Shown: piece after piece, positions 46,721 to 55,218 of the stretch
Layout: each line of letters begins with the position of its first letter
Position numbering within the stretch: the stretch's first letter is position 1
Source of the DNA: Sinomicrobium pectinilyticum
GTDB taxonomy: Bacteria; Bacteroidota; Bacteroidia; Flavobacteriales; Flavobacteriaceae
Direction of reading: 5' to 3'
DNA length: 64,000 nt
NCBI RefSeq assembly: GCF_003725735.1
Contig: NZ_RJTM01000102.1
Span: 36,710 to 100,709, forward strand
Position numbers and translations under genes: made by a program
The notes under the pieces: generated by a model
Told to the model about the DNA's origin: nothing
What the model saw: only the letters and a program-made list of their open reading frames with translations
Databases searched by the model: none

Positions 46721-49030
46721 ATGAACCAGGATTATATAAAACCCGATGCATGGTCTATTATAGAAGAAGGGTTTGAGAAAGACAGGGTAAAATCGTCCGA
46801 AAGCCTGTTCAGTATAGGTAACGGGGCAATGGGACAACGTGCTAATTTTGAAGAAGGTTATTCGGGTCCTACTTTCCAGGGGAGCTATATTGCCGGAGTA
46901 TATTATCCGGACAAGACCAGGGTAGGCTGGTGGAAAAACGGCTATCCGGAATATTTTGCAAAAGTATTGAACGCCCCTAACTGGATAGGGATAGAGGTGG
47001 AGATAAACGGAGAGAAACTGGACCTGGCCCGGTGCATTGAAGTTCGCAAGTTCCGGCGGGAGCTCAATATGAAGGAAGGATGGTATCACCGCTCATTCGA
47101 AACTGTTCTGCAAAACGGAACAGAGGTCCGGGTAGATGCCAGGCGGTTCCTTTCTCTGGAAACGGATGAACTTGGAGTGATAAAATATGAAGTGACGCCA
47201 CTGAATAAGGATGCCAGGGTGATTTTTCGCCCCTATGTAGATGCCGGAATTACCAACGAAGATGCCAACTGGGACGAAAAATTCTGGGAACCTCTGGAAA
47301 CCAGACACTCTTTGCGTGAGGCCTTTGTAGTGGCACGTACCTTCAAGACCCATTTTAAAGTAGCTACCTTTATGCATAATACGCTTTTCCGTGACGGAAA
47401 AGAACTCCCTGTTAAACCGTTGACCACACAGGCAGGAGATGACAAAATATGCCTCGCTTACGAAGTAGCCGTGTCCAGGGGAGAGAAAGCAGAACTCCAA
47501 AAACTGGGAGGATATACGGTTTCCATGAACCATGCTGAAGATAAGCTGATAGCTGCAGCACAGGAGGTCATCCGAAAAGCAGCGGAGAAAGGGTATGAAA
47601 CCCTTCTGGACGCACAGAAAAAAGCATGGGCCGGGATATGGGAAATGGCAGACATTACCATTCAGGGCGATGTAAAGGCCCAGCAGGGTATACGTTTTAA
47701 CATTTTTCAGCTCAACCAGACATATCTCGGAAAAGATGCACGCCTCAATATAGGACCGAAAGGATTCACCGGCGAAAAGTACGGGGGAAGTACATATTGG
47801 GATACCGAAGCATACTGCCTGCCTTTTTACATGTCTACCAAAAACCAGCAGGTAGCGCGCAATCTCCTGGCCTACCGCTATAACCAATTGGACAAGGCCA
47901 TAGAAAATGCGGAGAAACTGGGCTTTACCGGAGGTGCTGCCCTCTATCCCATGGTAACCATGAACGGGGAGGAATGCCATAACGAATGGGAAATAACTTT
48001 CGAAGAGATTCACCGTAACGGGGCCATAGCTTTCGCCATATATAATTATTACCGTTTTACCGGGGATTATAGCTATATCCCCGAAAAAGGACTGGAAGTA
48101 CTTATTGGTATTGCCCGTTTCTGGAAACAGAGAGCAACATACTCTGCGGCAAAGAACAAATATGTTATTCTGGGAGTGACGGGACCTAACGAATATGAAA
48201 ATAATGTCAATAACAACTGGTATACCAACTACATAGCCAGGTGGTGCCTGGAATATTCTGCGGAGCAGGTGCGCAAGGTGGAAACGGAATATGCTTCCGA
48301 TTACGCCCGTATCAAGGAAAAAACAGGAGTAAAAGATACGGAAATCAGGCAATGGGAGGAAGTGGCTGGAGCTATGTACTTCCCTTATTCCGAAACCCAC
48401 GGCGTATACCTTCAACAGGATGGTTTCCTGGATAAAGAACTCATAAGAGTTTCCGATCTCAATGGCTCTCAAAGACCGCTCAATCAAAAATGGTCATGGG
48501 ACCGCATCCTGCGTTCTCCTTATATCAAACAGGCAGACGTCTTACAGGGGTTTTATTTCTTTGAAGACCACTTTACCAGGGAAGAACTGGAAAAACACTT
48601 CGATTTTTACGAACCGTTTACCGTTCACGAATCCTCCCTGTCCCCTTGCGTACACTCCATACAGGCAGCACTGCTCGGAAGAATGGAACAGGCTTATGAG
48701 TTTTACCTGAGAACATCCCGGCTCGACCTGGATGATTATAACAAGGAAGTAAAAGAAGGTTGCCATATCACCTCTATGGCCGGGACCTGGATGAGTATAG
48801 TGGAAGGATTCGGCGGGATGCGCGTGAAAGACGATGTGCTGCATTTCAGTCCGAAAATACCTGAACAATGGGAAGCCTATTCCTTTAAGATCAACTTCAG
48901 GGGACAGGTACTGAAGATAAACGTAAAAGTCTCCGGGACCGAATTTACACTGGAAGGGGAGACTGCACTTACCGTCATTGTAAACGGAAAACAGGTCCTG
49001 GTAAAACCAGGCAACCTGGTCGCCGTTTAG
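46721..49030 (+). CDS. GH65 maltose phosphorylase (or related disaccharide phosphorylase)
   Basis: 769 residues. GH65 hallmarks: SLFSIGNGAMGQRANFEEGYSG at the N-terminal beta-sandwich; YGGSTYWDTEAYCLPFYM and GEECHNEWEITFEEIHRNG, with the catalytic Glu in the latter, in the (alpha/alpha)6 barrel; then the C-terminal jelly roll. It splits maltose with phosphate into glucose and beta-glucose-1-phosphate. Kojibiose or trehalose as substrate cannot be excluded from sequence alone, but the locus favours maltose. Start ATG 46721 (MNQDYIKPD) follows AAGAGAAGAA; the frame opens at 46661. Confidence 0.92.
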   Translation: MNQDYIKPDAWSIIEEGFEKDRVKSSESLFSIGNGAMGQRANFEEGYSGPTFQGSYIAGVYYPDKTRVGWWKNGYPEYFAKVLNAPNWIGIEVEINGEKLDLARCIEVRKFRRELNMKEGWYHRSFETVLQNGTEVRVDARRFLSLETDELGVIKYEVTPLNKDARVIFRPYVDAGITNEDANWDEKFWEPLETRHSLREAFVVARTFKTHFKVATFMHNTLFRDGKELPVKPLTTQAGDDKICLAYEVAVSRGEKAELQKLGGYTVSMNHAEDKLIAAAQEVIRKAAEKGYETLLDAQKKAWAGIWEMADITIQGDVKAQQGIRFNIFQLNQTYLGKDARLNIGPKGFTGEKYGGSTYWDTEAYCLPFYMSTKNQQVARNLLAYRYNQLDKAIENAEKLGFTGGAALYPMVTMNGEECHNEWEITFEEIHRNGAIAFAIYNYYRFTGDYSYIPEKGLEVLIGIARFWKQRATYSAAKNKYVILGVTGPNEYENNVNNNWYTNYIARWCLEYSAEQVRKVETEYASDYARIKEKTGVKDTEIRQWEEVAGAMYFPYSETHGVYLQQDGFLDKELIRVSDLNGSQRPLNQKWSWDRILRSPYIKQADVLQGFYFFEDHFTREELEKHFDFYEPFTVHESSLSPCVHSIQAALLGRMEQAYEFYLRTSRLDLDDYNKEVKEGCHITSMAGTWMSIVEGFGGMRVKDDVLHFSPKIPEQWEAYSFKINFRGQVLKINVKVSGTEFTLEGETALTVIVNGKQVLVKPGNLVAV

Positions 49031-49061
49031 GAAAATACAAGTAATCAGAAAGAGAATAACC

Positions 49062-50939
49062 ATGAAAAAAATACTCTGTATATTAATTTTTTTGAATACC
49101 TTTTTTCTTGCCGCCCAGGGTCTGGAAAGAGTGGAACCCCCATTCTGGTGGAGCGGCATGAAACACAATACCTTACAGTTAATGCTCTACGGAAAGGATA
49201 TTGCCCGTAATACCCCTGAAATGGAAGGGGTAACCATTAAAAATGTCCGCAAAACAGAAAATCCCAATTACCTGTTTGTGACTGTCAATACGGAAGATGT
49301 TCCGGAAGGAAAATACGTTCTCCGGTTAAAAAGAGGTAAAAAGGAAGTGTCGCGCTACACGTATGAATTCAGGAAAAGGGAAGAAGGATCGGCATTGCGG
49401 AAAGGCTTCGACAGTTCCGATGTGATGTACCTCATTATGCCCGACAGGTTTGCGAACGGTGATCCGGATAATGATTCCAGTCCTGAAATGACCGAGAAGG
49501 CCGATCGCAGCAAGCAGGGGGGACGCCATGGAGGAGATATACAGGGGATCACAGATCATATCGATTATATCCGTGAGCTGGGAGCTACAACAGTATGGAG
49601 CACTCCCTTGCTGGAAGATAACGATCCGGAATATTCCTATCACACCTATGCCCAGAGCGATGTGTATCGCATAGATCCGCGTTACGGGACCAATGAAGAT
49701 TACAGGCGCCTGGCAGATGAACTTCATAAAAATGACATGAAGCTGGTTATGGATTATGTGACCAATCACTGGGGAGCAGAGCACTGGATGATAAAAGACC
49801 TGCCCACATATGACTGGATACACCAGTTTTCCGACGTCGATACCTCTCTGCTTCCTGAACGAAGCCTAAAGGTCGGCTATGCCAATTCCAATTACCGGAT
49901 GGAGACACAATACGATCCGAATGCCTCCGGGATCGACAGAAAGTATTGTGTGGATGGCTGGTTTACTTCCACCATGCCCGATCTCAACCAGAGCAATCCG
50001 CTGGTGCTGAATTACCTTGTTCAGAATGCCATATGGTGGATAGAGTATGCCGGGCTGGACGGTTTTAGGGTAGACACCTATTCATATAACGATAAAGAGG
50101 CTATAGCACAATGGACAAAAGCCATCATGGATGAATACCCTTATTTTAATATTGTTGGCGAGGTATGGTTACACGACCAGGCACAGATAGCCTACTGGCA
50201 GAAAGATAGTAGAATAGGAGCTTTGCAGGATTTTAATTCCAACCTGCCGAGCGTCATGGACTTTACCCTGCATGATGCCATAGGAACGGTATTTAATGAA
50301 GATGAAGCAACATGGAATGAAGGAATTACAAAAGTGTATGGCAATTTTGTCAATGATTTTCTATACCCTGATGTAAACAACCTTCTGGTGTTTGCGGAAA
50401 ATCACGATACCCAACGACTCAATCATATTTATAACAAGGACCTTCAGAAGTATAAAATGGCGATGGCCGTTGTGGCAACGGTGCGTGGTATTCCCCAATT
50501 GTATTACGGAAGCGAAATAGGGATGGTCGGTAACAAAGATAAAGGAGACGGGGACATCCGGAGAGATTTTCCCGGAGGGTGGAAAGGAGATGACAATAAT
50601 GCTTTTACGGCTGCCGGGCGCACCGCTGAGCAGAAGGAGTATTTTGATTTTACCTCGAAGTTGTTCCGATGGAGAAAAGATACTCCTGTAATTCACAAGG
50701 GTAAGACAAAACATTACCTGCCCGAAAACAATGTTTACGTATATTTTCGGTATAATGACAAGGATACCGTAATGGTAGTGGTAAATAACAGCAATGAAGA
50801 TCAGACCCTGAAAACAGAACGGCTTAAAGAAAGTATCGGCCGTTTTGCGAAAGGAAAAGAAGTGATCAGTGGAAAAAACATATCCCTAGGGGAAATGACC
50901 ATAGCGCCCAAAACCGTATGGATAATGGAACTGGAGTAA
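49062..50939 (+). CDS. SusA-like GH13 neopullulanase/cyclomaltodextrinase, periplasmic
   Basis: 625 residues. A cleavable signal peptide (ILIFLNTFFLAAQG), an N-terminal Cyc-maltodext_N-type beta domain (about 22-115, with VEPPFWWSGMKHNTLQLMLYG), then the GH13 catalytic barrel with LVMDYVTNHWG, GFRVDTYSYND (nucleophile Asp), IVGEVWLHD (Glu) and FAENHDTQR, the SusA-like KGDGDIRRDFPGGW, and a C-terminal beta domain. It trims imported malto-oligosaccharides in the periplasm. It starts 31 bases after the GH65 gene. Confidence 0.93.
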   Translation: MKKILCILIFLNTFFLAAQGLERVEPPFWWSGMKHNTLQLMLYGKDIARNTPEMEGVTIKNVRKTENPNYLFVTVNTEDVPEGKYVLRLKRGKKEVSRYTYEFRKREEGSALRKGFDSSDVMYLIMPDRFANGDPDNDSSPEMTEKADRSKQGGRHGGDIQGITDHIDYIRELGATTVWSTPLLEDNDPEYSYHTYAQSDVYRIDPRYGTNEDYRRLADELHKNDMKLVMDYVTNHWGAEHWMIKDLPTYDWIHQFSDVDTSLLPERSLKVGYANSNYRMETQYDPNASGIDRKYCVDGWFTSTMPDLNQSNPLVLNYLVQNAIWWIEYAGLDGFRVDTYSYNDKEAIAQWTKAIMDEYPYFNIVGEVWLHDQAQIAYWQKDSRIGALQDFNSNLPSVMDFTLHDAIGTVFNEDEATWNEGITKVYGNFVNDFLYPDVNNLLVFAENHDTQRLNHIYNKDLQKYKMAMAVVATVRGIPQLYYGSEIGMVGNKDKGDGDIRRDFPGGWKGDDNNAFTAAGRTAEQKEYFDFTSKLFRWRKDTPVIHKGKTKHYLPENNVYVYFRYNDKDTVMVVVNNSNEDQTLKTERLKESIGRFAKGKEVISGKNISLGEMTIAPKTVWIMELE

Positions 50940-50975
50940 CAAATTGAGTAAAAGCAACATTATAAAAATACCCGA

Positions 50976-52364
50976 ATGAAAAAGATATTTATTTTGATTG
51001 TGGGGATCTGTAGCCTCATTGCATGTAAGAACGAACCGAAAAAGCAGGAAAAGGAAGAAAAACCACGGGCAGAACAGCCGGTCCCCATCTCGGATGATGT
51101 ATTGGAAACAGCCGTGATCTACGAAGCCAATATCCGGCAGTATTCCGAAGAAGGAAGCTTTAATGCGTTTACCAAAGATATCCCGAAGCTGAAAGAACTC
51201 GGGGTAAAAGTGATCTGGTTGATGCCCGTCTATCCCATATCTTCTACAAAGAGTAAAGGATCTTTGGGGAGCTATTACGCGATTACCGATTATACGAAGG
51301 TAAATCCGGAATTTGGTACCCTGGAGGATTTCAGAAACCTGGTAAAAATCGCCCACGAAAACGATATGTACATTATTCTCGACTGGGTGGCCAATCACAC
51401 CGGGTGGGACCATGTCTGGATAAAAGAACATCCCGAATACTATACTCAGGACAAAGACGGAAACATTATAGACCCTATCAATCCCGAAACCGGCGAGTCC
51501 TGGGACTGGACGGATGTGGCCGATCTCAATTATGATAACAGGGAGATGCGACAGGAAATGATAAAAGACATGCTGTATTGGGTGAAAGAGGAAGGGATAG
51601 ATGGTTATCGTTGCGATGTGGCACACCAGGTCCCGGTAGATTTCTGGGAAGATGCAGCGGCCAGGCTTCGCGAAGTGAAACCCGTATTTATGCTTGCTGA
51701 AGCGGAACAACCCGAACTGTTGAAAAATGCTTTCGATATGCAATATGCCTGGAAAGGACATCATATTATGAACGAAATTGCACAGGGAAAGAAGAATGCG
51801 GAAGACTGGGATGCGTATATCGCTAAAAATGATACGCTATTGGAAGAGGATGATATTTTCATGAATTTCACCTCCAATCACGATGAAAACTCCTGGAACG
51901 GAACAGTTTTCGAGCGCATGGGAGATGCAGCAGAAACTTTTGCGGTGATGACTTATGCCATTCCCGGCATGCCTTTGATCTACAGCGGGCAGGAATACGA
52001 CATGGACAAAAGGCTCCTTTTCTTTGAAAAAGATACTATTTTAAAGAATAAAGGGAAATTCTACCCTTTGTATGAAAAACTCGGGAAGCTTAAAAAACAA
52101 AACACAGCATTGAACGGAGGTAAGAAGGCAGCTTCTTATAACAGGCTGTCCACTTCCGATGACAAGAAAGTCCTGGCTTTCGCAAGAGAAAAAGGAGGAG
52201 ACAAGATAGTGTTTATAGCCAATCTAACGGACAATCCGCTCCGGTTTACCGTAGATGCCAGGGGGAGTTATACCAATTATATGACTGGAGAGAAGATGGA
52301 AATAAATGCCGGTACTTCCTACGACTTTAAACCCTGGGAGTACGTTATACTTACAGCAAACTAA
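50976..52364 (+). CDS. GH13 amylase/alpha-glucosidase-type lipoprotein
   Basis: 462 residues. Lipoprotein signal IVGICSLIACKNEPKKQEKEE (Cys14; Lys/Glu-rich linker). GH13 regions: IILDWVANHTGWDH, IDGYRCDVAHQVP (nucleophile Asp), FMLAEAEQPE (Glu) and FTSNHDENSW, with a beta C-terminal domain. The KxExP linker without an acidic run right after Cys leaves its side of the outer membrane open. Subfamily and exact specificity are uncertain. Last gene of the plus-strand arm, before a strong terminator. Confidence 0.9.
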   Translation: MKKIFILIVGICSLIACKNEPKKQEKEEKPRAEQPVPISDDVLETAVIYEANIRQYSEEGSFNAFTKDIPKLKELGVKVIWLMPVYPISSTKSKGSLGSYYAITDYTKVNPEFGTLEDFRNLVKIAHENDMYIILDWVANHTGWDHVWIKEHPEYYTQDKDGNIIDPINPETGESWDWTDVADLNYDNREMRQEMIKDMLYWVKEEGIDGYRCDVAHQVPVDFWEDAAARLREVKPVFMLAEAEQPELLKNAFDMQYAWKGHHIMNEIAQGKKNAEDWDAYIAKNDTLLEEDDIFMNFTSNHDENSWNGTVFERMGDAAETFAVMTYAIPGMPLIYSGQEYDMDKRLLFFEKDTILKNKGKFYPLYEKLGKLKKQNTALNGGKKAASYNRLSTSDDKKVLAFAREKGGDKIVFIANLTDNPLRFTVDARGSYTNYMTGEKMEINAGTSYDFKPWEYVILTAN

Positions 52365-52386
52365 ACCCGGACAGGACATAAATTTC

Positions 52387-52420
52387 AAAACCCGCGACGA
52401 TAAGAGTTTGCGGGTTTTTT
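52387..52420 (+). terminator. Terminator of the maltose operon
   Basis: AAAACCCGC pairs perfectly with GCGGGTTTT across a 14-base loop, followed by TT. It is 22 bases after the last GH13 stop. Confidence 0.85.
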
Positions 52421-52490
52421 GTTGATCTGCCGTTGTTTTAAGGATGACCGGATTTTTATGTATCTTGAAGCATTAAAAACATAATGATTC

Positions 52491-53243
52491 ATGCACCGGT
52501 TCGTTTCCTTTTTCCTTTGTACCCTTTTCTGCCTTTCGGGCTGTGATACCACGGAAAACAGGATAATGGTTATCGGGCATCGGGGCGCTAAGGGGTACGA
52601 AACCGAAAATACGCTGGCATCCGTACAAAAAGCACTGGAACTGGAGGTAGATATGGTACATATAGACCTGTTTCGTATAAAAAGCGGGGAACTGGTGGTT
52701 TTTCATGACAGGTATGTGGATGAACTTACCAATGGCACCGGAGATGTCGAAGAATACAACATACTGGACATAAAATCGCTTTTGCTGGACGGAAATCACC
52801 GGATACCTACCTTACAGGACGTATTGGAGCTCATAGACCGTCGTTGCAGGTTGAATATTGAGCTCAGGGGAACGGACATGGCGGGTAAAGTAGATTATAT
52901 GTTACGCCATTATATAGAAGAGAAAGGATGGAAGGCCGATGATTTTCTGATTTCCGGACCGGATCGTCATGAACTCGGGGAATTCCGGAAACTAAATCCG
53001 GCAATCCCTATTGCTCTCATGACAGGGGAAGACCCCTCAAAAGTTGTGGGAACAGCAAGGCTTTTAGGTGCGGTGGCTATTGATGCCGAATATACTGTCC
53101 TGACCGAAGAGAATATCAGGAAGGCTCGGCATGCCGGCTTTAAAGTCTTTGCCCGGACCGTAAATTTGCCGGAAGACATTGCTGCGGTCCGAAAATCAGG
53201 CTTGGATGGCATTATTACCGATTTTCCCGATCGGATAAGGTAA
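52491..53243 (+). CDS. Glycerophosphodiester phosphodiesterase-family lipoprotein
   Basis: 250 residues. Lipoprotein signal FFLCTLFCLSGCDTTENR (Cys18). GDPD fold with IGHRGAKGYETENT (His30, Glu39 region), DxxVHIDLFRIKSGELVVFHD, ELTNGTGDV, and the C-terminal GLDGIITDFPDRI. In canonical enzymes the strand-2 motif is E-x-D, where Glu and Asp bind the metal. Here the Glu position reads His57 (HID). The enzyme may still bind metal through His, but activity is less certain. Monocistronic between two terminators. Confidence 0.85.
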   Translation: MHRFVSFFLCTLFCLSGCDTTENRIMVIGHRGAKGYETENTLASVQKALELEVDMVHIDLFRIKSGELVVFHDRYVDELTNGTGDVEEYNILDIKSLLLDGNHRIPTLQDVLELIDRRCRLNIELRGTDMAGKVDYMLRHYIEEKGWKADDFLISGPDRHELGEFRKLNPAIPIALMTGEDPSKVVGTARLLGAVAIDAEYTVLTEENIRKARHAGFKVFARTVNLPEDIAAVRKSGLDGIITDFPDRIR

Positions 53244-53344
53244 AAGGAGGTGCGGAGAGTGGTTGTATAACATACTATCATTATTTGCAATACATTCATA
53301 ATCAAAACTAATATACGGGGGTGAGATCGGGAAGAATATTTGAT

Positions 53345-53352
53345 TAAATTTG
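53345..53352 (+). promoter_or_regulatory. Possible -7 box of the thioredoxin gene
   Basis: TAAATTTG matches TAnnTTTG, 37 bases before the thioredoxin start codon. A -33 TTG at the right distance is not evident. Confidence 0.4.
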
Positions 53353-53389
53353 CAGTGTAAACCAGATAGGAAATTAAAAATTTTATATT

Positions 53390-53707
53390 ATGGCATTAGA
53401 GATCACAGACGCTACTTTCGAAGAAGTAGTATTAAAGAGCGATAAACCCGTTATGGTAGACTTCTGGGCCGCATGGTGCGGACCATGTAGAATGGTTGGA
53501 CCCATCATCGAGGAAGTCAGCTCTGAGTATGAAGGAAAAGTAGTAGTAGGAAAAGTAGATGTAGACGCCAATCAGGAGTTTGCAGCCAAATATGGTGTAC
53601 GTAACATTCCTACCGTATTGGTCTTTCAGAACGGTGAAGTGGTAGGGAGACAGGTAGGTGTAGCTCCTAAAGCAACTTACACGGAAGCACTTGATTCTTT
53701 ATTGTAA
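53390..53707 (+). CDS. trxA: Thioredoxin
   Basis: 105 residues, the standard thioredoxin length. Active site WCGPC (Cys30, Cys33) in VDFWAAWCGPCRMV, cis-Pro in GVRNIPTVLVFQNGE. No signal peptide, so it is the cytoplasmic disulfide reductase. A terminator hairpin follows within about 25 bases. Confidence 0.97.
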   Translation: MALEITDATFEEVVLKSDKPVMVDFWAAWCGPCRMVGPIIEEVSSEYEGKVVVGKVDVDANQEFAAKYGVRNIPTVLVFQNGEVVGRQVGVAPKATYTEALDSLL

Positions 53708-53731
53708 AGATAAACCGGAATCATAAGAAAT

Positions 53732-53765
53732 AAAAAAGGTTTGGCTTGGGGCCGGACCTTTTTTA
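53732..53765 (+). terminator. Terminator after thioredoxin
   Basis: AAAAAAGGT pairs with ACCTTTTTT, with further GGC/GCC pairing in the loop, followed by ATTTTT. Confidence 0.75.
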
Positions 53766-53944
53766 TTTTTGGTTATTGAAGTATCGGTTTTACCGGAAGT
53801 CTGCCTGCCGGGGGTGAAAAGATGCGTAAAATCCCGATTACTAGCCTGGGATTGTGAAAATTAATGACTATTTTCATCATGGGATCACCGGATGAAGTAG
53901 TCTGGTATCTAAGATTTCATATTCTTCCATCTAAACAAAAATAA

Positions 53945-54874
53945 GTGGACATACAAGGCGAATTAAATAACGTACAGCTTTTTAAAAACATCGGTTTACT
54001 TGCCAATCAGGTTGTAGAAGGGTTTATAAGCGGAATGCACAAAAGTCCCTTTCACGGGTTTTCTTCGGAGTTTGCAGAACATAAGATATACAATCCGGGG
54101 GAAAGTACGAGACATATAGACTGGAAACTCTTTGCAAAAACAGATAAACTGTACTCCAAGAATTACGAAGAGGAAACCAATCTTCGCTGTCATATTATCA
54201 TAGACAATTCGTCATCGATGTATTACCCGGAAGTAAAGGACCTTTCGGTATCCCGTTTGAATAAGATCGGCTTCTCCGTATTGGCGGCAGCTTCCCTGAT
54301 GAATTTGCTAAAGCGTCAGCGCGATGCCATGGGATTGAGCATATATTCCGATGCCTATAACTTTTACGCCCCGGAAAAAGGAAGTCACAGGCATTACCAG
54401 ATGCTTCTCGGCGTACTGGGAGATGTAGCGGAACACACGGAAAAGGAACGGACGACAAAAACATATACCTACCTGCACCAGATAGCGGAAAAAATACATC
54501 GCAGAAGCATGATCTTCCTTTTTACCGATATGTTCCAGAATGAAACGGGGGAGGAAGAACTCTTTAACGCATTACGTCACCTGAAATACAATAAACACGA
54601 GGTAGTGCTTTTTCATGTGATGGATAAAGCCAGTGAATACGATTTTGACTTTGATAACCGCCCGAAACGTTTTGTGGATGTAGAGACCGGGGAACATATC
54701 GATCTCTACGCCGACACTATGAAGGAAGAATATAAAAAAGCATTGGAAACTTATACCAGTAAGATAAAACTAAAAGCCGCACAGTACCGTATAAAATATG
54801 TGGAAGCCGATATTCAAAAAGATTTGGAAAAAATTTTACAGGCCTACCTTGTTGAAAGACAAAAGTTTATTTGA
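53945..54874 (+). CDS. DUF58 protein (vWA-like)
   Basis: 309 residues. DUF58 signature YNPGESTRHIDWKLFAKTDKLYSKNYEEETN (residues 50-80), then a von Willebrand A-like part with the metal-site motif DNSSSM (D-x-S-x-S). No transmembrane segment is seen. The start is GTG 53945 with no in-frame ATG nearby upstream. DUF58 genes normally sit beside a MoxR AAA+ ATPase and other vWA genes; here it is alone, next to tRNA-Asp. Function unknown. Confidence 0.88.
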   Translation: MDIQGELNNVQLFKNIGLLANQVVEGFISGMHKSPFHGFSSEFAEHKIYNPGESTRHIDWKLFAKTDKLYSKNYEEETNLRCHIIIDNSSSMYYPEVKDLSVSRLNKIGFSVLAAASLMNLLKRQRDAMGLSIYSDAYNFYAPEKGSHRHYQMLLGVLGDVAEHTEKERTTKTYTYLHQIAEKIHRRSMIFLFTDMFQNETGEEELFNALRHLKYNKHEVVLFHVMDKASEYDFDFDNRPKRFVDVETGEHIDLYADTMKEEYKKALETYTSKIKLKAAQYRIKYVEADIQKDLEKILQAYLVERQKFI

Positions 54875-54911
54875 AAGGGTGAAATAAGTTTTGTTTTTTT
54901 TAATGAAAACA

Positions 54912-54942
54912 TTTGCGGAATTGAAAAACCAGCGTATATTTG
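54912..54942 (+). promoter_or_regulatory. Promoter of tRNA-Asp
   Basis: TTTG (54912-54915), 19 bases, TATATTTG (54935-54942), matching the Bacteroidota consensus, 17 bases before the tRNA. Confidence 0.8.
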
Positions 54943-54959
54943 CAACCGCAATACAGGAA

Positions 54960-55033
54960 GGTCCGGTAGTTCAGTTGGTTAGAATACATGCCTGTCACGC
55001 ATGGGGTCGCGGGTTCGAGTCCCGTCCGGACCG
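54960..55033 (+). tRNA. tRNA-Asp(GTC)
   Basis: Acceptor GGTCCGG pairs with CCGGACC, D-arm TAGTTCAGTTGGTTAGAATA, anticodon loop CTGTCAC with anticodon GTC, T-arm GGGTTCGAGTCCC. CCA is not encoded. Followed by a hairpin terminator. Confidence 0.97.
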
Positions 55034-55047
55034 CTGAAAAAACAAAA

Positions 55048-55075
55048 AAGCTCATCGAAAGATGGGCTTTTTTTA
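55048..55075 (+). terminator. Terminator of tRNA-Asp
   Basis: AAGCTCATC, GAAA tetraloop, GATGGGCTT (one G-T pair), then TTTTTA. It starts 15 bases after the tRNA. Confidence 0.85.
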
Positions 55076-55218
55076 TTTCCGTACTTATGATTGTGCAGGG
55101 GCTTTAAAAGGATCATTCCCATTTGTTGTGGACTACGCAAAAATTCTAAAAAAACGGATCATTCCGGATCCTGTATACAGAGTAATTGCAGAAGGGTCGA
55201 ATCATAAAAGCTTAAAAA

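Noticed and set aside
47093..48487. 464-codon minus-strand frame across the GH65 gene
   Set aside because: It is antisense to a GH65 enzyme with intact catalytic motifs; the Phe/Ile-rich composition is typical of an antisense shadow.
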